From the NCBI RefSeq assembly GCF_024438035.1, contig NZ_JANFQF010000023.1, forward strand, positions 1 to 64,000: a stretch of 64,000 nt of DNA. Direction: 5' to 3'. The notes beneath the pieces are model-generated. The model was given only the letters and a program-made list of their open reading frames with translations, searched no databases and was not told where the DNA came from. The DNA comes from Rhodococcus tibetensis (lineage in GTDB: Bacteria; Actinomycetota; Actinomycetes; Mycobacteriales; Mycobacteriaceae). A program made the translations under genes and the position numbers. Below, piece after piece: positions 48,940 through 59,080 of the stretch (positions within the stretch are counted from its first letter, which is position 1; each line of letters starts with the position of its first letter).

Positions 48940-50886
48940 ATGGCCACCACAGCTGACCACCTGAGAAGCACACTCGACGGGCGCTGGCGGGAAGTGCGCG
49001 AGCGCGTTCGGGCGGAACTGTCCGCTACGCCCGATTTCGCCCCGCACTACACGCCCGATCTGGAGGAAGCGCGGGCCAAGACGCTCGAGCAGATGCGACT
49101 CCTCGCAGGCAACGGCTACGCAGCCGACGGGTTCAAGAAAGACCACGGCGGAACCGGGGACGCGGGGGCGGCGGTGACGAGCATCGAGATGCTTGCGATG
49201 TCCGACCTGTCCCTGATGGTCAAGGCCGGGGTCCAGTGGGGACTCTTCGGCGGTGCCATCGAAAATCTGGGCACCGAACGCCACCACGAGGCATACGTGA
49301 AACCCCTCATCGACCTCGACCTGCTGGGTTGCTTCGCGATGACCGAGACCGGTCACGGCAGCGACGTCCAGGCACTCGAGACTACCGCCACCTATGACGC
49401 GGCCACCGGCGAGTTCGTCGTCCACTCCCCCACGCCGTCGTCCCGGAAGGATTACATCGGTGGGGCCGCTCGACACGCGACGATGGCGGCTGTCTTCGCG
49501 CAACTCGTGACGCAGGGTGAGGACCACGGCGTGCACTGCTTCCTCGTCCCGATCCGCGACGAGGACGGCAACGACCTTCCGGGCGTTCACACGTCCGACT
49601 GCGGATACAAGGGTGGGCTCCCCGGAGTCGACAACGGCCGCATCACTTTCGACCAGGTGCGGATTCCGCGGGTGAACCTGCTCAACAAATACGCCGACGT
49701 CGCCGAGGACGGCACCTATTCCTCCCCCATCGACAACGCCAACCGCCGCTTCTTCACGATGGTGGGAACCCTCGTCCGGGGGCGCGTCACCGTCGGCGGA
49801 TCTGCCGGCGCCGCTGCCCGCGTCGCGCTGTCCATTGCCACGCGATACGCGTTACAGCGCCGCCAGTTCAGTGCGCCGCAAAGCGAAGACGAAGTGTTGC
49901 TGATGGACTACCTCGTGCACCAGCGACGCCTTTTCCCGTTGATCGCGCGGTCCTACGCCCTGCAGTTCGCGCAGAACGAGCTGGTGTCCAAGATGCACGA
50001 CATCCAGAGTGTCGAGGACGCCGATCCACAGGAACAGCGCGAACTCGAGGGACGAGCGGCCGGCCTCAAGGCAGCGAACACCTGGCACGCCACCCGCGCC
50101 ATCCAGGAAGCCCGGGAAGCCTGCGGCGGCGCCGGGTACATGGCCGAGAACCGGCTGACGGCCCTCAAGGCGGACACCGACGTGTTCACCACCTTCGAGG
50201 GCGACAACCACGTGCTCACCCAGCTGGTCGCCAAGGAACTGCTCACGTCCTACGCCGACGAAGTCCGCGGGATGAGTCCGGTCGAGTGGATGCGCTTCGC
50301 CGCCACGACGGTGTCGGACGTCGTCAAGACCCGCACCGCGGCGCAGCAGATCATCCAGACCATCCTCGACACACGTCAGGACAACGAAGAGGACGGCAGC
50401 CTCTTCAACCGCGGAACACAGCTCACCATGTTCGAGGACCGCGAGCAGTACCTGCTCTCGACCGCGGCTCGCCGGCTCCAGGGTGCGCAGAAGCGCGAGG
50501 AGAACCCGTTCGACGCGTTCAACTTCGTCCAGGACCACGTGATGCACGCCGCGCAGGCGCACATCGACCGCGTCGTGCTCGAAGCGTTCATCGCCGGTAT
50601 CGACAAGTGTCAGGACAAGGAGGCCCGCAACCTTTTGAGCGACGTCTGCGACCTCTACGCGCTCAGCATCATCGAGGAAGACAAGGCGTGGTTCATGGAG
50701 CACCGCCACCTGTCGGTCGAGCGGTCCAAAGCTGTGCAACGGGGAATCAACGACCGCTGCCGCAAGCTGCGCCCCCACGCGGCGTCCCTTGTCGAGGGAC
50801 TGGGAGTGCCGGAGGCGCTACTCGGTTCCGCGATGATCGACGGGCCCGGAACCGACACGATCCGCAAGACCCAGATCTTCCGGTGA
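48940..50886 (+). CDS. Acyl-CoA dehydrogenase/oxidase family protein
   Basis: A large (648 aa) flavin acyl-CoA dehydrogenase resembling acyl-CoA oxidases: CFAMTETGHGSDVQALETTATYD for flavin binding, ARVALSIATRYALQRRQFSAP, and CGGAGYMAENRLTALKADTD near the FAD site. A long extra C-terminal domain (after about residue 450) follows. Fatty acid beta-oxidation is likely; chain length is unknown. The last 69 bases overlap a convergent small gene. Confidence 0.9.
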   Translation: MATTADHLRSTLDGRWREVRERVRAELSATPDFAPHYTPDLEEARAKTLEQMRLLAGNGYAADGFKKDHGGTGDAGAAVTSIEMLAMSDLSLMVKAGVQWGLFGGAIENLGTERHHEAYVKPLIDLDLLGCFAMTETGHGSDVQALETTATYDAATGEFVVHSPTPSSRKDYIGGAARHATMAAVFAQLVTQGEDHGVHCFLVPIRDEDGNDLPGVHTSDCGYKGGLPGVDNGRITFDQVRIPRVNLLNKYADVAEDGTYSSPIDNANRRFFTMVGTLVRGRVTVGGSAGAAARVALSIATRYALQRRQFSAPQSEDEVLLMDYLVHQRRLFPLIARSYALQFAQNELVSKMHDIQSVEDADPQEQRELEGRAAGLKAANTWHATRAIQEAREACGGAGYMAENRLTALKADTDVFTTFEGDNHVLTQLVAKELLTSYADEVRGMSPVEWMRFAATTVSDVVKTRTAAQQIIQTILDTRQDNEEDGSLFNRGTQLTMFEDREQYLLSTAARRLQGAQKREENPFDAFNFVQDHVMHAAQAHIDRVVLEAFIAGIDKCQDKEARNLLSDVCDLYALSIIEEDKAWFMEHRHLSVERSKAVQRGINDRCRKLRPHAASLVEGLGVPEALLGSAMIDGPGTDTIRKTQIFR

Positions 50887-51153
50887 CGTCGCCGACTCGG
50901 CGGGGTGACCCGCCGGGCCGGCAACCCACCGCCGGGCCACGTCGATCACCAGTAGCCCGGCGGCGGTGACGAGGGCAGCGGCGCCGGCGATCCAGGACCC
51001 CGAATACTCGGTTCCCTCATACGACGGGGCGCCGGGTGCCACGGGGCCGAACTCGGAGGTGATCCGTGCCGAGGTCCAGCACCACACGGCCAGAACGAGT
51101 GCAGCAAGGGCCAGAGCACTTTCCGCAGCCAACGTCATAGCGCTTCGCTTCAC
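50818..51153 (-). CDS. Small membrane protein of unknown function
   Basis: 111 residues, two hydrophobic segments (SALALAALVLAVWCWTS and AALVTAAGLLVIDVARR). GTG start overlapping the upstream stop (GTGA). Its 3' end overlaps the convergent acyl-CoA dehydrogenase by 69 bases, so the C-terminal 22 residues are doubtful in evolutionary terms. No known family. Confidence 0.65.
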   Translation of the reverse strand: MKRSAMTLAAESALALAALVLAVWCWTSARITSEFGPVAPGAPSYEGTEYSGSWIAGAAALVTAAGLLVIDVARRWVAGPAGHPAESATSPEDLGLADRVGSGPVDHRGTE

Positions 51154-51629
51154 TGTTCCGCCCCTCCGTCGGCCTTCGCGAGCAGCGACTCGAGTTGCGT
51201 CCGCAATCCCTCGTCATCCTTGGCCCACGCCTGCACCAGTGCCCCGCCCCGCAGTCGCAGTCCGATACCCGAGCGTCGCCGGGGCACTGCGGACAGCTCA
51301 CCGAGCGTCCTCGCCGTCTCCCACGGCTGCGGAACGTACGACTCGGTGTCCGGCGGAGGCAGGATCTTCACGATCTCGCTGATCGGTAGTTCTTCGGTGC
51401 CCTGCCGCAATTGGGTGGGTGTGAGTTCCACGCTTGCGTGCCTGCGTGCGGCGACCACTTGAACGTAGAGGAATCCGCTGAGTAGAGCGGCGAACAACGG
51501 GAGCGCGAACCAGTGCACCACGGGGCCCGTCAGAAGCTCGATGATCAACGCGACAGTGCAGAACACTGGGCCGAAGGCCACCAACCGCCAGCGCGCGCCG
51601 GGCTCACTGAACAGAATTTCCTCAGCCAC
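51150..51629 (-). CDS. Membrane protein of unknown function
   Basis: 159 residues; two hydrophobic segments (residues ~17-35 and 40-60), then a soluble C-terminal domain (VELTPTQLRQGTEELPISEIVKILPPP ... GGALVQAWAKDDEGLRTQLESLLAK) resembling a PH-like domain of small actinobacterial membrane proteins. Operon with the following gene by GTGA overlap. Function unknown. Confidence 0.72.
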   Translation of the reverse strand: MAEEILFSEPGARWRLVAFGPVFCTVALIIELLTGPVVHWFALPLFAALLSGFLYVQVVAARRHASVELTPTQLRQGTEELPISEIVKILPPPDTESYVPQPWETARTLGELSAVPRRRSGIGLRLRGGALVQAWAKDDEGLRTQLESLLAKADGGAEQ

Positions 51630-51682
51630 GGACGGCCCGGACTTTCGCGCTCCCGCGGTCGTACACGCACGGGGTGGTCACC

Positions 51683-51799
51683 TCAGGAAACGGCACCGGG
51701 AATGACGACGAGCAACAGAGTCAGTAGTACAAAGGCCACGATAATGGCGAACATCAGTGCTTCCCTGCGTGACCCGTGTGCCCGATCATCAGCGCGCAT
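51683..51799 (-). CDS. 38-residue single-pass membrane protein
   Basis: MRADDRAHGSRREALMFAII... : a basic N-terminus followed by one hydrophobic helix (MFAIIVAFVLLTLLLVVIPG). GGAGGG lies ten bases before the ATG and the frame fits the gap between neighbours, so it is probably a real small gene. No family known to me. Possible stress or assembly factor by analogy with other tiny membrane proteins. Confidence 0.55.
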   Translation of the reverse strand: MRADDRAHGSRREALMFAIIVAFVLLTLLLVVIPGAVS

Positions 51800-51890
51800 A
51801 GAGAAAAGCCCTCCGGTCGAAAAGAAGTCTGCCGTCTGCTCTTGTGACGTACTTCACGGTACATCTTTATGATTCACGATCAAACTCGAG

Positions 51891-52502
51891 CTACGACGGG
51901 GGCAGCTTCGAAAAGTAACTGTTCGAGTCTTTCCGGTGCATCAACACGACGGCACCGACTGCCACGACCGCCTGCAGGATCTGCACTCCTCCGATGGCGA
52001 GCGCGATACTACTGCCGTCCGACCCGATCCCGAACAGCACCGGCACCGTCCACACCACCATCGTGACGCTCACGACCGTCAACAGGGTCCTCGCCCAGTT
52101 CCTGCCCTTCCGCATGAAATGCACGAAAAGGACGAACAGGCCCGTCAGAAGCAGGATGAGCACACCCGTGACCGCGATGCCCACATAGAAGAGCATCTCC
52201 ACGTTCTCCCGAGTCATTGCGACCTCGCCGGACTTCACCTTCGGGTTGGTCATCAGTTCGTCGACGAACGTCGATTTCTCACCGACCACCAGAGCCATGG
52301 CCGCCACCGCCTGGATCACACCGAGCACGGCCACGACCCACAGCAACTGCGCCGCCGTGCCCACATCGACCGGTGCGGGGCGGTCGGGCTTCGGCTGCGG
52401 AACGGGTGGTGGATACGGCAACCCGTGCGGATTCGGGCCCTGCGGCGGTGTCTGTTGTGGCGGTGTCTGTTGTGGCGGTGTCTGAGGCCACTGCGAAGTC
52501 AT
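51891..52502 (-). CDS. Four-helix membrane protein with Pro-rich N-terminus
   Basis: 203 residues; residues 1-45 are Pro/Gln-rich with short PPQQT repeats, then four hydrophobic segments (LLWVVAVLGVIQAVAAMALV, MLFYVGIAVTGVLILLL, LLTVVSVTMVVWTVPVLF, AIGGVQILQAVVAVGAVVL). Resembles actinobacterial DUF-type proteins of unknown function. The repeats are visible as TGTTGTGGCGGTGTC units at the DNA level. Confidence 0.72.
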   Translation of the reverse strand: MTSQWPQTPPQQTPPQQTPPQGPNPHGLPYPPPVPQPKPDRPAPVDVGTAAQLLWVVAVLGVIQAVAAMALVVGEKSTFVDELMTNPKVKSGEVAMTRENVEMLFYVGIAVTGVLILLLTGLFVLFVHFMRKGRNWARTLLTVVSVTMVVWTVPVLFGIGSDGSSIALAIGGVQILQAVVAVGAVVLMHRKDSNSYFSKLPPS

Positions 52503-52542
52503 GGCACCACCGTATCCGTCACCGGGCGCCGCACCGCATCCA

Positions 52543-53517
52543 TCACAACCAGCCGGCCGCTTCGGTGGCCCAATAGGTCAGGACAATATCGGCGCCTGCT
52601 CGCCGAATACTCGTCAGCGATTCGAGGATGGCGGCGTCGCGATCGATCCAGCCGTTCTGCGCAGCAGCCGTAATCATCGAGTACTCCCCCGAGATCTGGT
52701 ATGCCGCAACGGGAACCGGGGATCGATCCGCCACGTCCCGCACAATGTCCAGGTAGGACATCGCCGGCTTTACCATGACGAGGTCAGCACCTTCCTCGAT
52801 ATCGAGGTCCACTTCGCGCAGCGACTCCCGCCGATTGGCCGAGTCCTGCTGATAAGCCCTGCGATCACCCTGCAGGGACGAGCCCACGGCCTCGCGGAAC
52901 GGTCCGTAGAAGGCGGATGCGTACTTCGCGGAGTACGCCAGCTGACCGACGTCGGTGTATCCCGCGGCGTCCAGCGCCGTCCGAATGGCGGCAACCTGAC
53001 CGTCCATCATTCCGCTCGGACCGAGCAGATGCGCACCGGCGTCGGCCTGGGAGACGGCCATGTCCACGTACCGGAGGAGTGTCCGGTCGTTGTCGACCGC
53101 GCCACTGTCGTCGAGCACGCCACAGTGGCCGTGCGCGGTGAACTCGTCCAGGCACGTGTCCGCCATGATGACGGTGGCATCACCGAGTTCCTCTGCGAGG
53201 GAACGCAACCCACGGTTCAAGATGCCGTCCGGATCGCTCGCACCGGAGCCCTCGGCGTCCTTGTCGTCCGGACGCGGCACACCGAACAGCATGAGCCCGC
53301 CGACACCGGCCTCCACCGCCTCGATCGCAGCCGACCGCAGCGATGCGAGCGTGTGCTGGAAGACACCGGGCATCGACGTGATCTCCCGCGGCTCGTCGAT
53401 ACCGTCCGCCACGAACATCGGCAGCACCAGATGTCGTGGCTCGAGTGAAGTTTCGGCGACAAGCCTGCGCAGCGCCGGAGTGCGTCGCAGTCGCCGCGGC
53501 CGGTGGGTCGGAAACAC
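52543..53517 (-). CDS. hemB: Delta-aminolevulinic acid dehydratase (porphobilinogen synthase)
   Basis: Condenses two 5-aminolevulinates to porphobilinogen. 324 aa; Schiff-base Lys residues in [16 protein letters not shown] and [14 protein letters not shown], and the metal region [14 protein letters not shown]. The GTG giving [17 protein letters not shown] is chosen because GAAGGAGG lies eight bases upstream; the longer frame would run through a strong hairpin. Follows hemD. Confidence 0.95.
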   Translation of the reverse strand: MFPTHRPRRLRRTPALRRLVAETSLEPRHLVLPMFVADGIDEPREITSMPGVFQHTLASLRSAAIEAVEAGVGGLMLFGVPRPDDKDAEGSGASDPDGILNRGLRSLAEELGDATVIMADTCLDEFTAHGHCGVLDDSGAVDNDRTLLRYVDMAVSQADAGAHLLGPSGMMDGQVAAIRTALDAAGYTDVGQLAYSAKYASAFYGPFREAVGSSLQGDRRAYQQDSANRRESLREVDLDIEEGADLVMVKPAMSYLDIVRDVADRSPVPVAAYQISGEYSMITAAAQNGWIDRDAAILESLTSIRRAGADIVLTYWATEAAGWL

Positions 53518-53538
53518 GGAAGGGCCCTCCTTCGTCGG

Positions 53539-53586
53539 GCCCGTGAGTGGTTGAGGAGTGCCTGGACTCCTCAACCACTCACGGGC
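53539..53586 (-). terminator. Strong 21-bp hairpin between hemD and hemB
   Basis: Perfect 21-bp stem (left arm GCCCGTGAGTGGTTGAGGAGT) with a 6-base loop, starting 9 bases after the hemD stop and ending about 8 bases before the hemB ribosome binding site. It may end the rex-hemACD transcript, or act as an attenuator or processing element for hemB. Confidence 0.75.
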
Positions 53587-53595
53587 GCGTAGCGC

Positions 53596-55161
53596 CTAGC
53601 GCCGAGCGCGGGACTTCTTGCGCGGCGGGGGCAGTGCGCCCTCGGCGCGTAGGCGCGCGGCGTGCTCGGCCAGAGCCTCCACCAGAGGGCCGACCTGAGC
53701 GGTCTCGGGCTGCACGTCCACGCGCAGTCCGAACTCGACTGCGGTTTCGGCGGTCTTGGGACCGATGCAGGCCACGAGGGTTCGTGCGTGCGGCTTACCG
53801 GCGATACCGACGAGGTTGCGGACCGTCGACGACGAGGTGAAGCAGACGGCGTCGAACCCACCGGTCTTGATCATCTCGCGGGTCTCGGCCGGCGGCGGCG
53901 CAGCCCGGACGGTGCGGTAGGCGGTGACGTCGTCGATCTCCCAGCCGCGTTCGCGAAGGCCCTCGGCGAGTGTTTCGGTGGCAATGTCGGCCCGCGGCAA
54001 CAGAACCCGATTGACGGGATCGAACACGTCGTCGTACGGAGCGAACTCGGCCAGCAGGCCCTCGCTCGACTGCTCACCGGACGGCACCAGTTCGGGATTG
54101 ATCCCGAAGGACCGGACCTTGGCGGCCGTGGCCTCGCCGATGCAGGCGATCTTGACGCCGGAGAACGCGCGGGCGTCGAGCCCGAACTCCTCGAACTTCT
54201 CCCACACCGCACGCACCGCGTTGGTGGAGGTGAATACCACCCACTGGTAGCGGCCGTCGACCAGACCCTTGACGGAACGTTCCATCTGGGCGGGGCTGCG
54301 CGGCGGCTCCACGGCGATGGTCGGCACCTCGATCGGGATGGCACCGTGGGTGACCAGGCGGTCGCTCATCTCCCCTGCCTGATCCTTCGTGCGGGGCACG
54401 AGGACCTTCCAGCCGTAGAGGGCTCGCGACTCCCACCACGACATCTTGCTGCGCTGGGCCACCACCTTGCCGACGGTCACGACGAGCGAGCCGACCAGTT
54501 CGGAACCGGCCTCGTTGAGAGTGGCGAGGGTGGCCTCGACGGTGCGCTGCTGCCTGGTGGTGCCACGAACCGTGATCGCGGCCGGGGTCTGCGGCGCGAG
54601 ACCGTGTTCGACAAGCGCGCTCGCCGTCTCGGCGAGGTGCCCCGACGTGGCGTGCAACACCAGCGGTCCGGGCGCGGCGGCCAGGGCCGCCCAGTCGACC
54701 TCACCGCGGACGTCGGCCTCGGTGTGCCCCGACCCCAGCGCCATACCTGCGTATGACGGAACAGCGGACGAAGCAGGCAGACCGGGCAGGACCTCGAACT
54801 GCACCTGGGTCCGGGCGACGGCGGTGACCTCGGCGATCACCGAGTCGGTGGTCAGCGGGTCACCGGACACGAGACGGACGACGTCGTGGCCGTTGCGGGC
54901 CTCGTGTACCAGGGTCTTCGCGACCTCGGCCGGTTCGCCGAGAGCCGGGCGGACCTCGGCGAGCGGCTCACCGGTTTCTGCGTCGACGCCCAGGTCGGTG
55001 CCGACCAGGGCGGTGACGCCCTTGTCGACGTCGGGGTCGGTGAAGGCCAGCGTCGCTGCGGCAAGGACGTCCCGTGCGTGCACAGTGAGCAGGGCCGGAT
55101 CTCCCGGTCCGGATCCCACGAACAGGATCCGTCCGGGGGTGTTCTTTCGGACTCGGCTCAT
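53596..55161 (-). CDS. hemD: Bifunctional uroporphyrinogen-III methyltransferase/synthase
   Basis: 521 residues. The N-terminal half (FVGSGPGDPALLTVHARDVL, LVSGDPLTTDSVI) is SAM-dependent uroporphyrinogen methyltransferase (CobA-like); the C-terminal half from about residue 250 (WKVLVPRTKDQAGEMSDRLV, FTSTNAVRAVWEKF, CIGPKTAETAVEFGL) is uroporphyrinogen-III synthase. The fusion is usual in actinomycetes. Lies 75 bases after hemC. Confidence 0.94.
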   Translation of the reverse strand: MSRVRKNTPGRILFVGSGPGDPALLTVHARDVLAAATLAFTDPDVDKGVTALVGTDLGVDAETGEPLAEVRPALGEPAEVAKTLVHEARNGHDVVRLVSGDPLTTDSVIAEVTAVARTQVQFEVLPGLPASSAVPSYAGMALGSGHTEADVRGEVDWAALAAAPGPLVLHATSGHLAETASALVEHGLAPQTPAAITVRGTTRQQRTVEATLATLNEAGSELVGSLVVTVGKVVAQRSKMSWWESRALYGWKVLVPRTKDQAGEMSDRLVTHGAIPIEVPTIAVEPPRSPAQMERSVKGLVDGRYQWVVFTSTNAVRAVWEKFEEFGLDARAFSGVKIACIGEATAAKVRSFGINPELVPSGEQSSEGLLAEFAPYDDVFDPVNRVLLPRADIATETLAEGLRERGWEIDDVTAYRTVRAAPPPAETREMIKTGGFDAVCFTSSSTVRNLVGIAGKPHARTLVACIGPKTAETAVEFGLRVDVQPETAQVGPLVEALAEHAARLRAEGALPPPRKKSRARR

Positions 55162-55236
55162 CGGTAATTCTCCAGTGCGATCATGTGTCGAGAGGGGTAC
55201 AGGGGGCAGGCCGGCCGATCGGTCGGCCTTCGCACA

Positions 55237-56202
55237 TCAAACATCGGCATCACCGGCCTCGATGACGTTCATCAGCTCGCGCGCGCCGAGTTCGAGGAGT
55301 TCCCGTGCGACCGAGCGGCCGAGTTCTTCGGCGTTGTCCGGGGAGCCCACTGCCCCCGTGCGGATGACATCCGAACCGTCGATGGCTGCGGCGCATCCTC
55401 GGACGGAGAGTTCGTCGAAGATGCGGCCGTCGTCGTCGAGTGATTCGACGACCTCCGCGATGGCCCCGACAGGTGCGGTGCACCCGGCCTCCAGTTCGGC
55501 GAGGAGGGCACGTTCCGCGGTGACGGCGGCGCGGCTGTTCGGGTCGTCGAGTTCGGCCAGGATCGAGACGAGCGCGTTGTCGCCGGACAGGCATTCCACG
55601 GCCAGCGCACCCTGGGCGGGCGCGGGCAGCATCTGGACGGGTTCGAGGGACTCGGTGATCAGGTCCAGGCGACCGATACGCGCCAACCCTGCGCGTGCCA
55701 GGACGACGGCGTCGAGTTCGCCGGACTCGACCTTGCCGAGCCGCCGCTGAAGGTTGCCGCGGAGCGGGCGGATGTCGAGGCCGAGGCCGAGTGCCCGTAG
55801 CTGCGAGGTGCGGCGCGGTGCGGACGTGCCGACCTTCGATCCGACGGGCAGTTCACCGAGGACGAGTCCGTCGCGGGCGACCAGCGCATCGCGCGGGTCT
55901 TCCCGAGGCGGGATCGCGGCGATGGTGAACCGTTCGTCTCGGGCAGTCGGAAGATCTTTGTACGAGTGCACGGCTACGTCGACGCGGCCGTCGACGAGCG
56001 CTTCCCGGAGTTCCGCGGTGAAGACGCCGACCCCGATCTTCTCTACCGACTCCATGGACTGATCGCCCTTGGTTTTGATGATGACGAGTTCGGCTTCGTG
56101 TCCGGCCGAGATCAGGGCGTCACGCACGGTGCCGGCCTGGGTGGTGGCTAGTTCACTTCCGCGGGTACCGATCCGCAGGGTGCGGGTGCCGACGGCGCTC
56201 AT
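55237..56202 (-). CDS. hemC: Porphobilinogen deaminase (hydroxymethylbilane synthase)
   Basis: Builds hydroxymethylbilane from four porphobilinogens. 321 aa; the cofactor Cys is in [19 protein letters not shown], and [32 protein letters not shown] and [11 protein letters not shown] are the phosphate/pyrrole-binding blocks. ATG start overlaps the hemA stop (ATGA). Confidence 0.96.
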   Translation of the reverse strand: MSAVGTRTLRIGTRGSELATTQAGTVRDALISAGHEAELVIIKTKGDQSMESVEKIGVGVFTAELREALVDGRVDVAVHSYKDLPTARDERFTIAAIPPREDPRDALVARDGLVLGELPVGSKVGTSAPRRTSQLRALGLGLDIRPLRGNLQRRLGKVESGELDAVVLARAGLARIGRLDLITESLEPVQMLPAPAQGALAVECLSGDNALVSILAELDDPNSRAAVTAERALLAELEAGCTAPVGAIAEVVESLDDDGRIFDELSVRGCAAAIDGSDVIRTGAVGSPDNAEELGRSVARELLELGARELMNVIEAGDADV

Positions 56203-57635
56203 GCCTGCGGTTCCTTCCCTTGGTTGTCGTCCGCGACGAATCGGCGCAGACGAGGGTCCTGGCCGGCAATGAAACCGTCGGTGATGTCGATGGCACCGAG
56301 GTCCGGCGTCCCGAGGTCGGTGGGTTTCGCGACGGCCTCCACGGATCCGGGACTGAGTTCGAACAGTTCGCGTAGCGCGGCGGCGTACGAGTCGCCTCCC
56401 GGCGCCGACGCCAGCTGCTTCACCCGCACGGTGGGCGCGTGCAGAAGCTTGTCGACCACTCGGCGGACGGTACGTGCCACCTCGTCGCGCTGGGGATCGT
56501 CGAGACCGGGCAACCGCGAATCGAGTCTCAGCAATTCGGCTTCGACGACGTCTGCGGCGCGCTGACGTAGTGCGGTGACGGTGGGCGTGACCTCCGCCAG
56601 GCGTTGGCCGGCGAGATACTGGGCCAGCTCGCTGGCCACGATGGCCCGGGCGGCGTCCGCATCCGAGGCTGCCGCCCCCGCGGCGGGGTCTCGCTGCAAC
56701 GACTCCATGTCCAGCACGGTGACACCGGGCAGTCCCGCCACTGCGTGCTCGACGTCGCGGGGCAGCCCGAGGTCGCAGATGACGAGCGGACGTTCGGGGT
56801 CGCGGTCGGGCTGAGCCAGCGCACGGTGGGTATCCGCGAGCGTGACGACGGCACCGACCGCGCCGGTACAGGTCACGAGCACGTCCGCCTGCGCCATCGC
56901 CGCGGGCAGGTGACCGAGCTCGAAGGCCTGCGCTTCGACGCCGCCTGACCGGGCGTTGTCGGCAAGATGCTCCGCCCGCTCCTTGGTGCGGTTGACGACG
57001 AGAATTCGGCCGATGCCTGCGCGGGTGAGGTGTGCGACCGAGAGCCCGCCCATGGAGCCTGCGCCCACCACGACCGCGGTGCGGCCGCTGAGCCCACCGG
57101 TGCCGACGATTCCGGCGGCACGGTCGAGCGCCACCGAGACGACCGAAGCGCCCGCCGAGTCGATTCCGGTTTCCGCGTGAACCCGCTTGCCCACCCGCAA
57201 CGCCTGCTGAGCCAGCTCGTGCAGGGTGCGTCCGGCGGCCTGCTGGGCGTCCGAGGATGCGTAGGCAGCCCGGATCTGACCGAGAATCTGCTGCTCGCCG
57301 ATCACCATCGAATCGAGACCGCTGGCCACCGCGAACAGGTGCTCCGCGGCCGCCTCGCTGTAGCGCACATACGCGTGGCGGTGCAGGTCGGTGAGGTCGA
57401 GCCCGGAGTGATCGGCCAGGAGTTCACCGACCTCGGTGAGAGCACCGTGGAAAGCGTCGACGACGGCGTAGATCTCCACCCGGTTGCAGGTCGAGACGAT
57501 CATCGCTTCCGAGATGTGTGTCGACGCCAGAAGCTTGTCCGTCAGCTTCGGCCGATCGGTGTCGGTGACAGCAACCCGCTCCAGAACCGGCACGGGTGCC
57601 GTCCGGTGCGAGACCCCGACAAGCAGAACACTCAC
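56199..57635 (-). CDS. hemA: Glutamyl-tRNA reductase
   Basis: First step of C5 tetrapyrrole synthesis. 478 aa; the active-site Cys lies in [19 protein letters not shown] site in [16 protein letters not shown], and [19 protein letters not shown]. The GTG giving [15 protein letters not shown] is used; it overlaps the rex stop (GTGA), so rex and hemA are coupled. Confidence 0.95.
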   Translation of the reverse strand: MSVLLVGVSHRTAPVPVLERVAVTDTDRPKLTDKLLASTHISEAMIVSTCNRVEIYAVVDAFHGALTEVGELLADHSGLDLTDLHRHAYVRYSEAAAEHLFAVASGLDSMVIGEQQILGQIRAAYASSDAQQAAGRTLHELAQQALRVGKRVHAETGIDSAGASVVSVALDRAAGIVGTGGLSGRTAVVVGAGSMGGLSVAHLTRAGIGRILVVNRTKERAEHLADNARSGGVEAQAFELGHLPAAMAQADVLVTCTGAVGAVVTLADTHRALAQPDRDPERPLVICDLGLPRDVEHAVAGLPGVTVLDMESLQRDPAAGAAASDADAARAIVASELAQYLAGQRLAEVTPTVTALRQRAADVVEAELLRLDSRLPGLDDPQRDEVARTVRRVVDKLLHAPTVRVKQLASAPGGDSYAAALRELFELSPGSVEAVAKPTDLGTPDLGAIDITDGFIAGQDPRLRRFVADDNQGKEPQA

Positions 57636-58474
57636 GGCGCGATCACTGATCCGTTTCTTGGTGCGGTGGACGGGACAGCCGAATGTCCGATGCGCACCCG
57701 CGGAGCCGTGGGAACGGCTTCCGCGCCCCGGGCGGCAGGAACCGACTCGGTGTTGCGTGCGCTGTTGAACGACAGGACCTGCATTTCGACCGCAAGGTCG
57801 ACGCGGCGCATCTCGACGTGGTCCGGGACGTCGAGTGCGGTCGGCGAGAAGCTGAGGATGCAGCGCAGCCCGGCGCCGACGAGTCGGTCGCACACGTCCT
57901 GCGCGGCCTCGTCCGGAGTGGAGATGACGCCGATGGTGGCCTCGAGTTCGGCGCACGCCCGCTCGAGTTCGTCGACGTGCCGCACGACGAGGTCGCCCAC
58001 CGGGGCGCCGACACGGGCCGGGTCACTGTCGAAGAGACCCACCATCGAGAATCCGCGACGCCCGAAACCGCCGTACCCGGCGAGTGCCTGGCCGAGGTTC
58101 CCTACACCGACGAGGACCACCTTGTGCCCGCGGTCGAGACCGAGTGCCCGTTCGATGCGCGCCCGCAGCCGCGTCACGTCGTAGCCGACCCCGCGAACCC
58201 CGTTGGGGCCGAGAAAAGACAGATCCTTCCGGAGCTTGGCCGAACCGACGCCGGAAGCGGCGGCGAGTTCCTCACTCGAGACGATGATCGTGCCGCGGTC
58301 CGCGAGCATTCCGAGGACCCGCAGGTACGTCGCGAGCCGCGTCACCGTAGCCTGGGGGATGTCCCGCGATTCGGGGAGCGGCGATCCCGGGGCAGGCGAC
58401 TCGACAGCAGACGGACCGACTGCGCCCGTGACGCCACGGGCCACAGACCCATGCGTCTGGTGCGTTTCGGTCAC
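57632..58474 (-). CDS. rex: Redox-sensing transcriptional repressor Rex
   Basis: Senses NADH/NAD+ ratio and represses respiratory and heme genes. 280 aa: winged helix near residues 40-90 ([19 protein letters not shown] ... [17 protein letters not shown]), then a Rossmann NADH domain ([24 protein letters not shown]). GTG start from GAGGAG nine bases upstream; the longer in-frame reading would pass through the operator. Overlaps hemA, as in the rex-hemACD operon known in Streptomyces. Confidence 0.93.
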   Translation of the reverse strand: MTETHQTHGSVARGVTGAVGPSAVESPAPGSPLPESRDIPQATVTRLATYLRVLGMLADRGTIIVSSEELAAASGVGSAKLRKDLSFLGPNGVRGVGYDVTRLRARIERALGLDRGHKVVLVGVGNLGQALAGYGGFGRRGFSMVGLFDSDPARVGAPVGDLVVRHVDELERACAELEATIGVISTPDEAAQDVCDRLVGAGLRCILSFSPTALDVPDHVEMRRVDLAVEMQVLSFNSARNTESVPAARGAEAVPTAPRVRIGHSAVPSTAPRNGSVIAP

Positions 58475-58554
58475 GTCGTTGGCTCCTCGTCCGACCGGCA
58501 TTCGATGCCGTTCTCCACGATGCTCCGGGGGATTGTTCACACCACGGTAACTGC

Positions 58555-58572
58555 TTGTGAACCCATGCACAA
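58555..58572. promoter_or_regulatory. Rex operator (ROP)-like site
   Basis: TTGTGAACCCATGCACAA keeps the outer TTGTG-N8-CACAA palindrome and most of the Rex consensus TTGTGAA-N4-TTCACAA; a half-site GTTCACA follows 21 bases closer to rex. About 80 bases from the rex start, ideal for autoregulation. Confidence 0.75.
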
Positions 58573-58641
58573 AGTCGCTGCGACTGCGCGACATGCACTC
58601 CTACCTGCACGGCATCGGAAGTTCGAAGTTTTAGGGTCACC

Positions 58642-58902
58642 TTACTTGCGCAAATCCGATCGGAGGCGCTCTTCGTCGACCTCCCAGTAACTGTGCTCAC
58701 GTCCGTCGAGCAGGACGACCGGCAGGCGGTCGCCGAATTCCGCCCGCAATTCGGGGTCGGTAGAGGCCGCGTCGTCGACGTCTATGCACGTCAGTTCCAG
58801 CCCGAACTCTTTGCACAGAACCAGCAATTGCTCGCGCGCCGGCGCGCACGCCCCGCAACCCGCCCGCGTGAGGAGCGTCACCTCGTGTTCGCCGGTACTC
58901 AT
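58642..58902 (-). CDS. Glutaredoxin-like protein
   Basis: 86 residues, thioredoxin fold with the redox pair CGAC ([16 protein letters not shown]) and a cis-Pro region ([16 protein letters not shown]). Probably a dithiol reductase. Upstream of rex-hemACD on the same strand, as in mycobacteria (Rv0508-like); whether it is cotranscribed is not clear because the Rex site lies between. Confidence 0.9.
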   Translation of the reverse strand: MSTGEHEVTLLTRAGCGACAPAREQLLVLCKEFGLELTCIDVDDAASTDPELRAEFGDRLPVVLLDGREHSYWEVDEERLRSDLRK

Positions 58903-59080
58903 GCCAGATACTTCCTTTCGCCACCTCTGTGGGACTCACTGTGCCGTTTCGGGGGCCGGCGACGCCACTCGACTCGGAGATGAACGTCACACGATTAGGT
59001 GCACGCCGCCATCCGACCGCCCAGCGCACGAACCGAGGGATAGGCTGCGCACAGAGGCTTCAGCGATAGGGGAGGTGCGA

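Noticed and set aside
52440-52480. Short tandem repeats resembling a CRISPR array
   Set aside because: Only three ~15-base units within the coding sequence for PPQQT repeats; no spacers or cas genes.
53518-53574. Longer N-terminus for HemB
   Set aside because: It would read through the 21-bp hairpin and lacks family similarity; the GTG with a good ribosome binding site is better.
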